Part shown: positions 1-7,519 of the stretch, in pieces
Layout: each line of letters begins with the position of its first letter
Position numbering within the stretch: the first letter of the stretch is position 1
DNA from: Leucobacter massiliensis
GTDB lineage: Bacteria > Actinomycetota > Actinomycetes > Actinomycetales > Microbacteriaceae
DNA: 64,000 nucleotides
Assembly: GCF_002982315.1 (NCBI RefSeq)
Contig: NZ_MWZD01000008.1
Coordinates: 49,423-113,422, forward strand
Direction of reading: 5' to 3'
Made by a program: the position numbers and the translations under genes
Notes under the pieces: generated by a model
The model's input: only the letters and a program-made list of their open reading frames with translations
What the model was told of the DNA's origin: nothing
Database searches by the model: none

Positions 1-1
1 G

Positions 2-613
2 GTCGGCAGCGCGGGCAGCGCCGACGCCGTCGACAACCTCGCGCTCGGCCACCACCGGCACGCGCCGCTGCTGCAGCGCGGCCTGCTCTCGCGGGGCGCC
101 ATGCTCGAGCACGCGAAGCGTCTCATCGCGCGCTTCGGCGTGAAGATCGCGAGCCCCGCCACCCCGGTGGGCACGCTCTCGGGTGGCAATCTGCAGAAGG
201 TGGTCGTCGCCCGTGAGCTCGACTACAACTCGCCGCTGCTCATCGCCGAGCAGCCCACGCGCGGCGTCGACATCGGCGCGATCGAGTCCATCCACCGCGA
301 GCTGTGCGAGTACCGGGACGGCGGCGGCGCGCTGCTGCTGATCTCGGCGGAGCTGAGCGAGATCCTGTCGCTCTCCTCCCGCATCCTGGTGATGTTCGAG
401 GGGCGCATCGTCGCCGAGGTGCCCCGGGACGAGGCGGACGAGGCACTGCTCGGCCTCTACATGGCCGGGCACGAGCCCGAGGAGCGTCACCGTCCGGGTG
501 CCTTCGCCGCGGCGCTGCGTGCGGAGCTCGGGGCGGCCGCGACGGAGGCGGGGAACGACCCGGCCGCCAGGCAGGACCCCGGAGCTTCCGGGCAGAAGGA
601 GGTCGCGCGGTGA
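2..613 (+). CDS. ABC importer ATPase, C-terminal part (BmpA-type nucleoside/sugar transporter)
   Basis: This is the last 203 residues of a protein cut by the window start. It is the second nucleotide-binding domain of a tandem ATPase of the RbsA/NupO type, which energises uptake of nucleosides or simple sugars. Visible are the signature LSGGNLQK (about residue 59 of the visible part), the degenerate Walker B plus D-loop LLIAEQPTRGVD, and the LLISAEL stretch where this subfamily lacks the usual switch His. A hydrophilic tail follows. The stop overlaps the next start by 4 nt (GTGA), so the gene is translationally coupled to the two permeases. The substrate-binding lipoprotein expected for this system is not in the window. 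The family is clear; nucleoside rather than sugar as substrate is inferred from the paired permeases. Confidence 0.93.
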   Translation, partial: VGSAGSADAVDNLALGHHRHAPLLQRGLLSRGAMLEHAKRLIARFGVKIASPATPVGTLSGGNLQKVVVARELDYNSPLLIAEQPTRGVDIGAIESIHRELCEYRDGGGALLLISAELSEILSLSSRILVMFEGRIVAEVPRDEADEALLGLYMAGHEPEERHRPGAFAAALRAELGAAATEAGNDPAARQDPGASGQKEVAR

Positions 614-1872
614 GCGCTCTGCAGAGATTCGGCCGGTGGCTCGCCGGACCGATCCCCGTGTCGGTCGTGCTCGCGCTGCTCATCGGTGCGTGCTTCATGC
701 TCATCGCGGGGGTCGACCCGCTGAGCGGATACGCCGCCATGCTCAACGGCTCCTTCGGCAGCGGCCCGGGCCTCGCGAACACCCTGCAGCGCGCGATCCC
801 CATCATCGGGATCGGGATCGCCATCGCGATCGCCTTCCGCGCTGGCGTGCTCAACCTCGGCACCGAGGGGCAGGCCGGTCTGGGCGCCCTCGCCGGCGGG
901 ATCGTCGCGATCTACGTGCCCGGCCCCGCCGCGCTCATCCTCCTGCTCGCGATCGTCACCGCGATCGCGGTGGGCGCCGCCTGGGGGCTGATCGCGGCCG
1001 TGCTGCAGAACCTGCTCGGCGTGCCGATCCTGCTCTCCACGCTGCTGCTCAACTACCCGGCGCGCTACTTCTCATCCTGGCTGATCCGCTTCCGCCTCGA
1101 CGAGCCCACTTCGGACCTCGTCGCGAGCGCGCAGATCCGGCCCGAGGTGCAGCTCTCCATGCTCGTGGGCCGCGACTCGACGCTCGCGGACACGCTGCGC
1201 GGGACCCTCGGCCCCACGCACCCGCTGACCGCGGTGCTCACGAGCGTCAACTGGTCGCTCGTGGTCCTCGTCGTGATCCTCGTCGCGGTCGTCTTCATGA
1301 ACCGCCGCACCCGCTACGGCTTCGAGTCGGGACTGAGCGGCCAGAACGCCGAGTTCGTGCGATACGGCGGCGTCAAGCCCGGGCCGCTCGTACTGCGCAC
1401 CATGACCCTCTCCGGGGGCATCGCGGGCCTCTTCGGCCTGCTGCTCACCGTCGGCGCCCCCAACACGCGCCTCATCGAGGGCTACTTCGTGCAGACGAAC
1501 TACGCCTGGACGGCGCTGCTCGTCACCCTGCTGGCGCTCTACCGGCCCGTCGGGATCGTGATCGCCGGGCTGTTCTTCGCCGCGATCATGGTCGGCAGCG
1601 ACGCCCTGGGCCGCGAGCTCGGGCTGTCGCCGCAGATCGCGGCCGTCATCCAGGCGCTCGTCATCATCCTGCTCGCCTTCCGGGTCGCCTGGCCGCGATT
1701 CAGGCGGCGCGGTCGCGGGGCTGCCGGAGTCGCCGAGGCGGAACCGCCGCTCGACGAACCCCCCGTGGAGCACTCCCCCCTGACCGCCGCGCACGCGCCC
1801 GAGCCGCTCGGCGCCGGCGTGACCGACCCCGCGTCCGCGACCGCCGCCGAGCCGAAGGAGTCCGGGCGATGA
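610..1872 (+). CDS. ABC transporter permease (BmpA-type, first subunit)
   Basis: Integral membrane permease of 420 residues, similar to NupP/YufP partners of BmpA-type importers. Its hydrophobic segments begin at about residue 15, and it carries the BPD_transp_2 loop 'GVLNLGTEGQAGLGAL' at about residues 80-95. From about residue 365 it ends in a charged Pro/Ala-rich cytoplasmic tail not needed for the fold. The start is taken as the GTG that overlaps the ATPase stop (GTGA); longer readings upstream only shadow the ATPase gene. It overlaps the second permease by ATGA. Together with its neighbours it would form the transmembrane channel of a nucleoside/sugar importer. Confidence 0.93.
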   Translation: MSALQRFGRWLAGPIPVSVVLALLIGACFMLIAGVDPLSGYAAMLNGSFGSGPGLANTLQRAIPIIGIGIAIAIAFRAGVLNLGTEGQAGLGALAGGIVAIYVPGPAALILLLAIVTAIAVGAAWGLIAAVLQNLLGVPILLSTLLLNYPARYFSSWLIRFRLDEPTSDLVASAQIRPEVQLSMLVGRDSTLADTLRGTLGPTHPLTAVLTSVNWSLVVLVVILVAVVFMNRRTRYGFESGLSGQNAEFVRYGGVKPGPLVLRTMTLSGGIAGLFGLLLTVGAPNTRLIEGYFVQTNYAWTALLVTLLALYRPVGIVIAGLFFAAIMVGSDALGRELGLSPQIAAVIQALVIILLAFRVAWPRFRRRGRGAAGVAEAEPPLDEPPVEHSPLTAAHAPEPLGAGVTDPASATAAEPKESGR

Positions 1873-2783
1873 ACTTCCTCGACCTGTTCGACCAGGATCT
1901 GCTCTCCTCGGTGCTGCGCTCGCTGATCCCGATCCTGCTCGCCGCCCTCGGCGGCATGCTCGCGGAGCGCGTCGGCATCTTCAACATCGGCCTCGAGGGC
2001 ATGATCCTCATCGGCGCCTTCTGCGGCGTCGCGGCCTCGTTCTTCACCCACAACTGGGTGGCCGGCGTGCTCGTCGCCACCGTCTCCGGGGCGCTGTTCT
2101 CGCTGATCCTCGGCTACGGGGCGGTGTATCGCCGGGGCGATCCGATCGTGCTGGCGATCGCGATGAACATCCTCGCGGTGGGCATGACGAGCTTCCTGCT
2201 CGTGGCGATCTTCAACGTGCAGGGCGTGTTCCAGGATCCCGGCATCGACGGGATCCCGGTGTGGCGGATCCCCGTCCTCGCAGACATCCCCGTGATCGGC
2301 GCGTTCTTCGCGCTGACCCCCCTCGGCTACCTGGCCCTGCTGCTCGTGCCGGCGCTGTGGGTCGTGCTCTTCCGCACCCCGCTCGGGCTGCGGCTGCGCG
2401 GCGTGGGCGAGCGGCCGCTCGCCGCGGCGACCATGGGCGTCAATCCGCAGCGCACCCAGCTCGGCGCGGTCATCGCCTCCGGCGCGCTCGCCGGGCTCGG
2501 CGGCGCGCAGCTGGCGCTCGGCAACGTGGTGCAGTTCACCGAGAACATGTCGGCCGGCCGCGGCTGGATCGCAGTCGTCGCGGTGATGCTGGCCCGGGCG
2601 CACCCCGTCGGCGTGCTCGCGGCGGCGCTGCTCTTCGGCTTCGCCGACGCCATCGGCTTCCGCCTCCAGTCCTTCGGCCTGCCCCAGCAGCTCACCGACG
2701 CCGGACCCTACGTGCTCACGCTGCTCGTCCTGATCCTCGTGAGCCGCCGCTTCCGCAAGACGCGCGAGGCGGCGCTGGCGTGA
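1869..2783 (+). CDS. ABC transporter permease (BmpA-type, second subunit)
   Basis: 304-residue membrane permease of the BPD_transp_2 family, the usual second channel subunit (NupQ/YufQ-like). Near the N-terminus it has 'ERVGIFNIGLEGMILIGAF', the conserved loop that parallels the one in the preceding permease, followed by about eight hydrophobic segments. ATG overlaps the upstream stop (ATGA) and the stop overlaps the next GTG (GTGA), so four genes run as one coupled operon. Length matches the family. Confidence 0.93.
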   Translation: MNFLDLFDQDLLSSVLRSLIPILLAALGGMLAERVGIFNIGLEGMILIGAFCGVAASFFTHNWVAGVLVATVSGALFSLILGYGAVYRRGDPIVLAIAMNILAVGMTSFLLVAIFNVQGVFQDPGIDGIPVWRIPVLADIPVIGAFFALTPLGYLALLLVPALWVVLFRTPLGLRLRGVGERPLAAATMGVNPQRTQLGAVIASGALAGLGGAQLALGNVVQFTENMSAGRGWIAVVAVMLARAHPVGVLAAALLFGFADAIGFRLQSFGLPQQLTDAGPYVLTLLVLILVSRRFRKTREAALA

Positions 2784-3274
2784 CGGACGCGGGAGCCGAG
2801 CGCCCCGGGCCAGGGGCGGCGCTGCCCCCGGAGGCGGCGCGCTGGGCCGAGCGCCTCGGACTCGAACCCCTGGAGCACGAGGGCGGGCTCTTCCGCCGCA
2901 TGCACCTCGACGAGCACTCGAGCGCGATCGTCTACCTGCTCGCCGACCCCGACTTCTCCGCGCTGCACGTGCTCGACGCGGCCGAGGTCTACCACTGGTA
3001 CGCGGGGTCCCCCCTCCGCCTGCTCCTGCTGCACCCCGACGGCCGTGCCGAGGAGCGCGTGCTCGGCCCGGACGCGGACGCCGGACAGCTCCCGCAGCTC
3101 GTGGTGCCCGCCGGCGTGATGCAGGGCTCCTCCCCGCAGGGCGCGTGGACGCTCCTCGGCACGACCATGGCGCCGCCGTTCCGGTGGGAGGGCTTCGAGC
3201 TGGGCGAGCGGGCGGCGCTGCAGGCCCGCTATCCCGAGGCCGCGGAACGCATCGCCGCGCTCACCCGCGGCTGA
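2780..3274 (+). CDS. cupin domain protein (DUF985/Cupin_5-like)
   Basis: 164-residue soluble protein. 'MHLDEHSSAIVYLLADPDFSALH', 'DAAEVYHWYAGSPLRLLLLHPDG' (shown in two parts of one beta-barrel) and 'VVPAGVMQGSSP' follow the pattern of the Cupin_5/DUF985 family, a single small cupin barrel; the family's reaction is unknown. The GTG start overlaps the permease stop (GTGA), placing it in the importer operon, so a role with the imported nucleoside or sugar is possible but unproven. The 3' end overlaps the convergent CPBP protease gene by 46 nt. Confidence 0.82.
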   Translation: MTDAGAERPGPGAALPPEAARWAERLGLEPLEHEGGLFRRMHLDEHSSAIVYLLADPDFSALHVLDAAEVYHWYAGSPLRLLLLHPDGRAEERVLGPDADAGQLPQLVVPAGVMQGSSPQGAWTLLGTTMAPPFRWEGFELGERAALQARYPEAAERIAALTRG

Positions 3275-4251
3275 TCCGGCTTGCGGCCGAGCTCGGGCTC
3301 ACGGCCGAACTGCCCCGTCAGCGCGAGCACCAGGATCAGCGCCCCGATCACGATCCAGCCGGCCACGCCCGCGACCGTGACCAGCTCGGGCCGGATCGTC
3401 TCTCCCGCCGCCGCGAACCACACGATCATCCCGCCCGTGCCATTGAGCGCACCGTGACCCACGACGGCCGGCCAGACCGAAGCCGAGCGCAGCCGCAGCC
3501 AGCCGAAGACGATGCCCAGGAACACGCAGTTCACGGTCATGAGCGCGACACCGCGCCAGTCCGTCAGTCCGTAGTTGTGGCCGAGCAGCGTGAGCGGGGC
3601 GTGCCAGAGGCCCCAGATCGCGCCGCTGAGCAGCAGCGCCGGCCACACCCCCAGCGGCCGCAGGGCGGGCAGCAGCCACCCGCGCCAGCCGAGCTCCTCG
3701 CCGAGGCCGAGGATCGAGTTCGGGATCAGGGCGAGCACGGGGAAGAGGGCGAGCTGGACGCCGACGAGCACCCAGGGATCCGGCAGCAGGGATGCGTCGA
3801 CCCCGGGTGGCAGCGCGGCGGCGTTGGCCTGCGCGAACCCCGAGAGGCCCGCCACGTCGAGCCGCACCCAGCCGAAGAGGCCGGCGAGCGCCGTGGCGAG
3901 GAGCCCCACCAGCAGCGGAGCGAAGAGCGCCGCAACCGTGAACCACACCACGCGCTTCGCGGGGCGCAGCGGCCACATGCCGAGGAAGCGCAGGCGCTCG
4001 CGCCGCGGCACCCGCATCACGAAGGTGACCGCCAGCGCGGCGATCGCGGGCGTGCACATCATCACCATCGCCAGCAGGCCGAAGACGAGCGTGAAGCTCT
4101 GCGTGCCGCGATCCATGGTCCACAGCGGCAGCGCCACCAGCCAGGCAAGGCCGAAGGCGAGCACCACGAACAGCGCCACCGCCGGCCAGGGCACGCCTCC
4201 GGCGGGCCGATCGGCGCGGCCGGCCACGCAGAATCGCCGCTCGCCGCTCAC
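3229..4251 (-). CDS. CPBP family intramembrane metalloprotease
   Basis: 340-residue polytopic membrane protein of the CPBP (CAAX protease/bacteriocin-processing, Abi) family. Motif 1 is 'GEELGWRGWLLPAL' (paired Glu and Arg) at about residues 188-201, and motif 2 includes 'LWHAPLTLLGHNYG' with the catalytic His; a third His-containing segment 'VVGHGALNGTGG' follows. Seven to eight hydrophobic segments surround them. The GTG start overlaps the stop of the GntR gene by 4 nt, so the protease is co-transcribed with and probably controlled by that regulator. The family cleaves prenylated or small peptide substrates in the membrane; the target here is unknown. Confidence 0.9.
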   Translation of the reverse strand: MSGERRFCVAGRADRPAGGVPWPAVALFVVLAFGLAWLVALPLWTMDRGTQSFTLVFGLLAMVMMCTPAIAALAVTFVMRVPRRERLRFLGMWPLRPAKRVVWFTVAALFAPLLVGLLATALAGLFGWVRLDVAGLSGFAQANAAALPPGVDASLLPDPWVLVGVQLALFPVLALIPNSILGLGEELGWRGWLLPALRPLGVWPALLLSGAIWGLWHAPLTLLGHNYGLTDWRGVALMTVNCVFLGIVFGWLRLRSASVWPAVVGHGALNGTGGMIVWFAAAGETIRPELVTVAGVAGWIVIGALILVLALTGQFGREPELGRKPDQPRVSAAMRSAASG

Positions 4252-4703
4252 GCGGCACGCTCCCGCTCGCCGGCCAGGGCGGCGGCCGCGAGCCGCGGGG
4301 TGGATCCGTCGCTCGACGCGGGGACGGGCACTGGTGTGGGTCCGAGTGCGACGGGCGGAGCGCCGCCGCCCACGAGCGCGGCGAGCGCGGCCGGGCCGAT
4401 GCCGAGACCGGCGGCCCGCTCGACGAGCCGCGACACCTCCTCGCGCAGCTCGGTGAACCCGGCGGCCCGCTCGGTGACGACGGCGCCGCGGCGGCGTTTC
4501 AACTCGACGAGCCCCTCGTCCCGCAGCTGCTGGTAGGCACGAAGCACGGTGTGCACATTGACTCCGAGGCCCGCCGCGAGCTCGCGAGCGGGCGACAGTG
4601 CCGTTCCCGGGCCGATGCTGCCGGCCGCGATGTCGGCCCGCACCGAATCGGCGATCTGCGCGTAGATCGCCCGCTCGCTCGCCCCGTCCACTCGCACCAG
4701 CAT
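4248..4703 (-). CDS. GntR family transcriptional regulator (YtrA type)
   Basis: 151-residue repressor-like protein with an N-terminal GntR winged helix ('YAQIADSVRADIAAG', 'LSPARELAAGLGVNVHTVLRAY', 'LRDEGLVELKRRRGAVV') and a short C-terminal region, as in the YtrA subfamily. An upstream reading exists, but the start MLVRVDG is chosen because homologues begin there and a TAGGGT box lies 7 nt before it. YtrA regulators usually repress the membrane-protein genes they are co-transcribed with; here that is the CPBP protease. The C-terminus is rich in Ala and Pro. Confidence 0.9.
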   Translation of the reverse strand: MLVRVDGASERAIYAQIADSVRADIAAGSIGPGTALSPARELAAGLGVNVHTVLRAYQQLRDEGLVELKRRRGAVVTERAAGFTELREEVSRLVERAAGLGIGPAALAALVGGGAPPVALGPTPVPVPASSDGSTPRLAAAALAGERERAA

Positions 4704-4710
4704 GTCAATA

Positions 4711-4716
4711 ACCCTA
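4711..4716 (-). promoter_or_regulatory. -10 box (TAGGGT), leaderless start of GntR gene
   Basis: TAGGGT on the minus strand, 7 nt before the ATG of the GntR gene. The spacing predicts a leaderless transcript. The adjacent AGTTCTAGCT sequence is a possible autoregulatory half site. Confidence 0.55.
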
Positions 4717-4782
4717 CACGAGCTAGAACTATCCGCCTCACCCCGGGCAGAGCCCCGGGCCCCGCCGGGCGCTTCACACGCT

Positions 4783-4864
4783 GAGTCCGCCCATTCCCGC
4801 CGAGTCCGCACTCCTCGGCAGCACGGAACAGTGCGGGCTCGGCGGAAGTGCACGGACTCGGCGG
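4783..4864. repeat. iterated palindromic intergenic repeat (CCGCCGAGTCCGCACT unit)
   Basis: Between the GntR gene and the glutaryl-CoA dehydrogenase gene. The 16-nt unit CCGCCGAGTCCGCACT at 4797-4812 recurs inverted at 4830-4845 (15 of 16 identical), and a related inverted unit follows at about 4848-4864. A partial unit precedes at 4783. The structure could fold into a hairpin and looks like a dispersed REP-type element, but no second copy lies in this window. Confidence 0.6.
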
Positions 4865-4913
4865 AACGGGGTCCGGGCCGGAGGATTGGGGACGGCCGGG
4901 GGCCGAGAGGGGG

Positions 4914-6077
4914 TCAGAAGGCGGCGATGCCGGTGAGCTCGCGGCCGATCACGAGCTGGTGCACCTCGTCGGTGCCCTCGTAGGTGCGCACCGACTCCAG
5001 ATTGGCCATGTGGCGCATCACCGGGAAGTCGGAGGTGATGCCGTCGCCGCCGAGGATCGCGCGAGCGGCGCCCGCGATCTTGATCGCCTCGCGCACGTTG
5101 TTGAGCTTGCCGACGGAGATCTGGCCGTACGTCAGCGTCCCCGCGTCCTTCTGCCGCCCGAGGTGCAGCGCGAGCAGCAGCCCCTTCTCGTACTCGAGGA
5201 ACATATCGGCGAGCTTCGCCTGGATGATCTGCTTGCCGCCGATGGGCGTGCCGAAGACCTCGCGCGTCTGCGCCCGCTCCACCGCCACCTCGAGGCAGGA
5301 GCGCGCCGCGCCCATCACGCCCCAGGCGATGCCGTAGCGGGCCTCGTTCAGGCACTTGAACGGCGCCGACAGGCCCTTCGCCCCCGGCAGGATCGCGTCG
5401 GCCGGCAGCCGCACATCGACGAGCTCGATCTCGGTCTGCAGCGAGGCGCGCATCGAGAGCTTGTTCTCGATCGCCGTCGCCGTGAAGCCGGGAGTCTCCG
5501 TCGGGACGACGAAGCCGCGCACGATCCCCTCCTCGTCCTTCGCCCAGATCACGCCCAGCTGCGCGATCGTCGCGAGGCCGATCCAGCGCTTCGTGCCGTT
5601 CAGCACCCACTCGTCGCCCTCGCGGCGCGCCGTTGTGAGCATCGTGTTCGGGTCCGAGCCGCCCTGCGGCTCCGTGAGGCCGAAGAAGCCGATCGCCTCG
5701 CCGCGGCCCATCGCGGGCAGCCAGCGCTGCTTCTGCTCCTCCGAGCCGAACTTGTAGATGGCGCCCATCGCGAGCGAGCCCTGCACGGAGAGCGCCGTGC
5801 GGAAGCCCGAGTCGACCGCCTCGAACTCCATCGCCACGAGACCGTAGGCGACGGACGAGGCCCCCTTCAGGCCGTAGCCGTGCATGTACATGCCGAAGGC
5901 GCCGAACTCGCCCACCTCGGGCAGCAGCTCCACGGGCAGGCGGCGGTCCTCGAAGGCCTGGTCGATGACGGGGCGGATGCGCGTCTGCGCGAACTCCCGC
6001 GCCCGCAGCTGCCACTCGCGCTCCTCCTCGGTGACGAAGTCGGCGACGTCGAAGAGCCGGTCGATGGTGGTGGTCAT
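4914..6077 (-). CDS. gcdH: glutaryl-CoA dehydrogenase-like acyl-CoA dehydrogenase
   Basis: 387-residue FAD flavoenzyme. The acyl-CoA dehydrogenase fold is complete: 'FGLTEPQGGSDP' in the middle domain, 'RWIGLA', and the C-terminal 'TYEGTDEVHQLVIGRELTG' containing the catalytic Glu. 'SVQGSLAM', 'EARYGIAWG' and the C-terminal ending are typical of glutaryl-CoA dehydrogenases, which oxidatively decarboxylate glutaryl-CoA to crotonyl-CoA. ATG 6077 is preceded by AAAGGA at good spacing; longer readings upstream only overlap the CoA-transferase region. It lies 107 nt downstream of the CoA-transferase gene in the same direction, and the pair makes a glutarate-to-crotonyl-CoA route. Confidence 0.9.
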   Translation of the reverse strand: MTTTIDRLFDVADFVTEEEREWQLRAREFAQTRIRPVIDQAFEDRRLPVELLPEVGEFGAFGMYMHGYGLKGASSVAYGLVAMEFEAVDSGFRTALSVQGSLAMGAIYKFGSEEQKQRWLPAMGRGEAIGFFGLTEPQGGSDPNTMLTTARREGDEWVLNGTKRWIGLATIAQLGVIWAKDEEGIVRGFVVPTETPGFTATAIENKLSMRASLQTEIELVDVRLPADAILPGAKGLSAPFKCLNEARYGIAWGVMGAARSCLEVAVERAQTREVFGTPIGGKQIIQAKLADMFLEYEKGLLLALHLGRQKDAGTLTYGQISVGKLNNVREAIKIAGAARAILGGDGITSDFPVMRHMANLESVRTYEGTDEVHQLVIGRELTGIAAF

Positions 6078-6184
6078 GGCGGTCCTTTCGCGGAGGCGAG
6101 GATGGGGTTCGGGGTGAGGGATGGGGTGCGAGCGAGCTCCGGATCGCCCGGGGCTCGGGCGCTGCTGCGGCTGCTCGTCGCGCT

Positions 6185-7387
6185 TCAGCGCGGCAGCCAG
6201 CTCGCGTCCTGATGCTCGCCCACGCCCGGCGGCGGGGCCGCGTAGCGGGCCGGGGTCGCCGAGAGGAAGACGGGGTTCGCGACCGAGCGCAGCGTGTGCC
6301 GCTCGCCGTCGGGGCCGAGCGCCGCGGTCTCGGCGACGGGCTCCAGCCCCAGCGTCTCGGCGAGCTCGATCGCCTGGGCGATGGTGTTGACGCGGCCGGC
6401 GGGGATGTTCGCGTCGGTGAAGGCCTCGATCCACTCGGCGGCCGGACGCGTCCGCAGCCGCTCCGCCAGGGCCGCGCGCAGCTCGGAGCGGTGGGCGACG
6501 CGCTGCGGATTCGTGGCGAAGCGCTCGTCCGCGGCGAGCCCGGGGACGCCGAGCACCTCGCAGAGCCGCGCGAACTGCCCGTCGGTGCCGACGGCGAGCG
6601 CGACCGGCTGGTCGGCGGCGTCGAGCGTCTCGTAGGGGGAGATCGAGGGGTGCGCGTTGCCCATGCGGCCGGGAGCGACCCCGGTCTCCAGGGTCGAGGA
6701 GGCCTGATTCGCGAGCGCGGAGAGCAGGGAACCGAGCAGGGTGACCTTGACGTGCTGGCCGCGGCCGCTGCCGCTCATGTCCGCGCCGCCGTCGCGCGCA
6801 CGCAGCGCGGCCTGGATCCCGATCACCGCGTTCAGCCCGGTGAGGATGTCCACGAGCGCGACGCCCACCTTCGTCGGCTCGCCGCCGGCCGCGTCGCTCT
6901 GGCCCGTGATGCTCATCAGCCCGCCGACCGCCTGCACGAGCAGGTCGTAGCCGGGCAGATCGCGGCCGGCAGCGTCGCCGAAGCCCGAGATCGAGCAGTA
7001 CACGACTCCGGGGTTCTCGGCGGAGAGCGTCTCGTAGCCGAGGCCGAAGCGCTCCATCGTGCCGGGCTTGAAGTTCTCGATCACGACGTCGGCGGTGCGG
7101 GCGAGTTCGGCGGCGCGGGCGAGGCCCTCGGGCGTCCGCAGATCGCAGACGACGGAGCGCTTGCCGCGGTTCACCCCCGCGAAGTAGGTGCTCTGCCCCA
7201 CGGCGTTCACCGGCGGTGACCACTGCCGCGTGCCGTCGCCCTCGGGGCTCTCGATCTTGATCACATCGGCGCCGAGATCGGCGAGGATCATGGTCGCGTG
7301 CGGCCCGGCCAGCACCCGTGAGAAGTCGGCGACGCGGATCCCGCGCAGGGCTCCGCCGCTCGCGGTCGATGCGGCTCGGTCGTTCAC
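6185..7387 (-). CDS. CaiB/BaiF family CoA-transferase (glutarate-type)
   Basis: 400-residue class III CoA-transferase. It opens with 'LRGIRVADFSRVLAGPHAT', then 'DLGADVIKIESPEGDGTR', 'NRGKRSVVCDL' and 'PGYDLLVQAVGGLMSITG'. The Asp of 'GYDLLVQA' corresponds to the covalent CoA-carrying residue of the family. Paired with a glutaryl-CoA dehydrogenase gene, the most likely reaction is succinyl-CoA:glutarate CoA transfer, as in human SUGCT, but other dicarboxylates cannot be excluded from sequence alone. The GTG at 7387 is chosen because it is preceded by GAGAGG and starts the conserved fold. Transcription would begin in the 7388-7519 region shared with the divergent PucR gene. Confidence 0.88.
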   Translation of the reverse strand: MNDRAASTASGGALRGIRVADFSRVLAGPHATMILADLGADVIKIESPEGDGTRQWSPPVNAVGQSTYFAGVNRGKRSVVCDLRTPEGLARAAELARTADVVIENFKPGTMERFGLGYETLSAENPGVVYCSISGFGDAAGRDLPGYDLLVQAVGGLMSITGQSDAAGGEPTKVGVALVDILTGLNAVIGIQAALRARDGGADMSGSGRGQHVKVTLLGSLLSALANQASSTLETGVAPGRMGNAHPSISPYETLDAADQPVALAVGTDGQFARLCEVLGVPGLAADERFATNPQRVAHRSELRAALAERLRTRPAAEWIEAFTDANIPAGRVNTIAQAIELAETLGLEPVAETAALGPDGERHTLRSVANPVFLSATPARYAAPPPGVGEHQDASWLPR

Positions 7388-7479
7388 GGCGCCCCTCTCG
7401 TCTCGTGCCCGGGGCGATCCGCAGCGCGCTCGCCCGCTCCGCCAGTCTACGTTCGCGGGGACCTCCCCCACTCGCGGGA

Positions 7480-7516
7480 TTGCATAGTGGCAAAGCTTGC
7501 ACCTGTGCAAAAATTG
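7480..7516. promoter_or_regulatory. TTGCA/TGCAA inverted-repeat array, probable operator of the PucR regulator
   Basis: An AT-richer patch between the divergent CoA-transferase and PucR genes. TTGCAC-CT-GTGCAA at 7497-7510 is a perfect inverted repeat. It is flanked by TTGC(N6)GCAA at 7480-7493, the overlapping GCAAAGCTTGC at 7490-7500, and a further half site at about 7513. Half sites recur about every 9-17 nt on one DNA face. Read toward the catabolic genes, TTGCAC could also serve as a -35 element. Inferred to be the binding site of the adjacent PucR regulator. Confidence 0.62.
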
Positions 7517-7519
7517 CTT

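Noticed and set aside
1..11. TCGGCAGCG at the window start looks like the end of the adapter TCGTCGGCAGCG
   Set aside because: Only nine bases match, and the reading there is a plausible ABC ATPase; too short to call.
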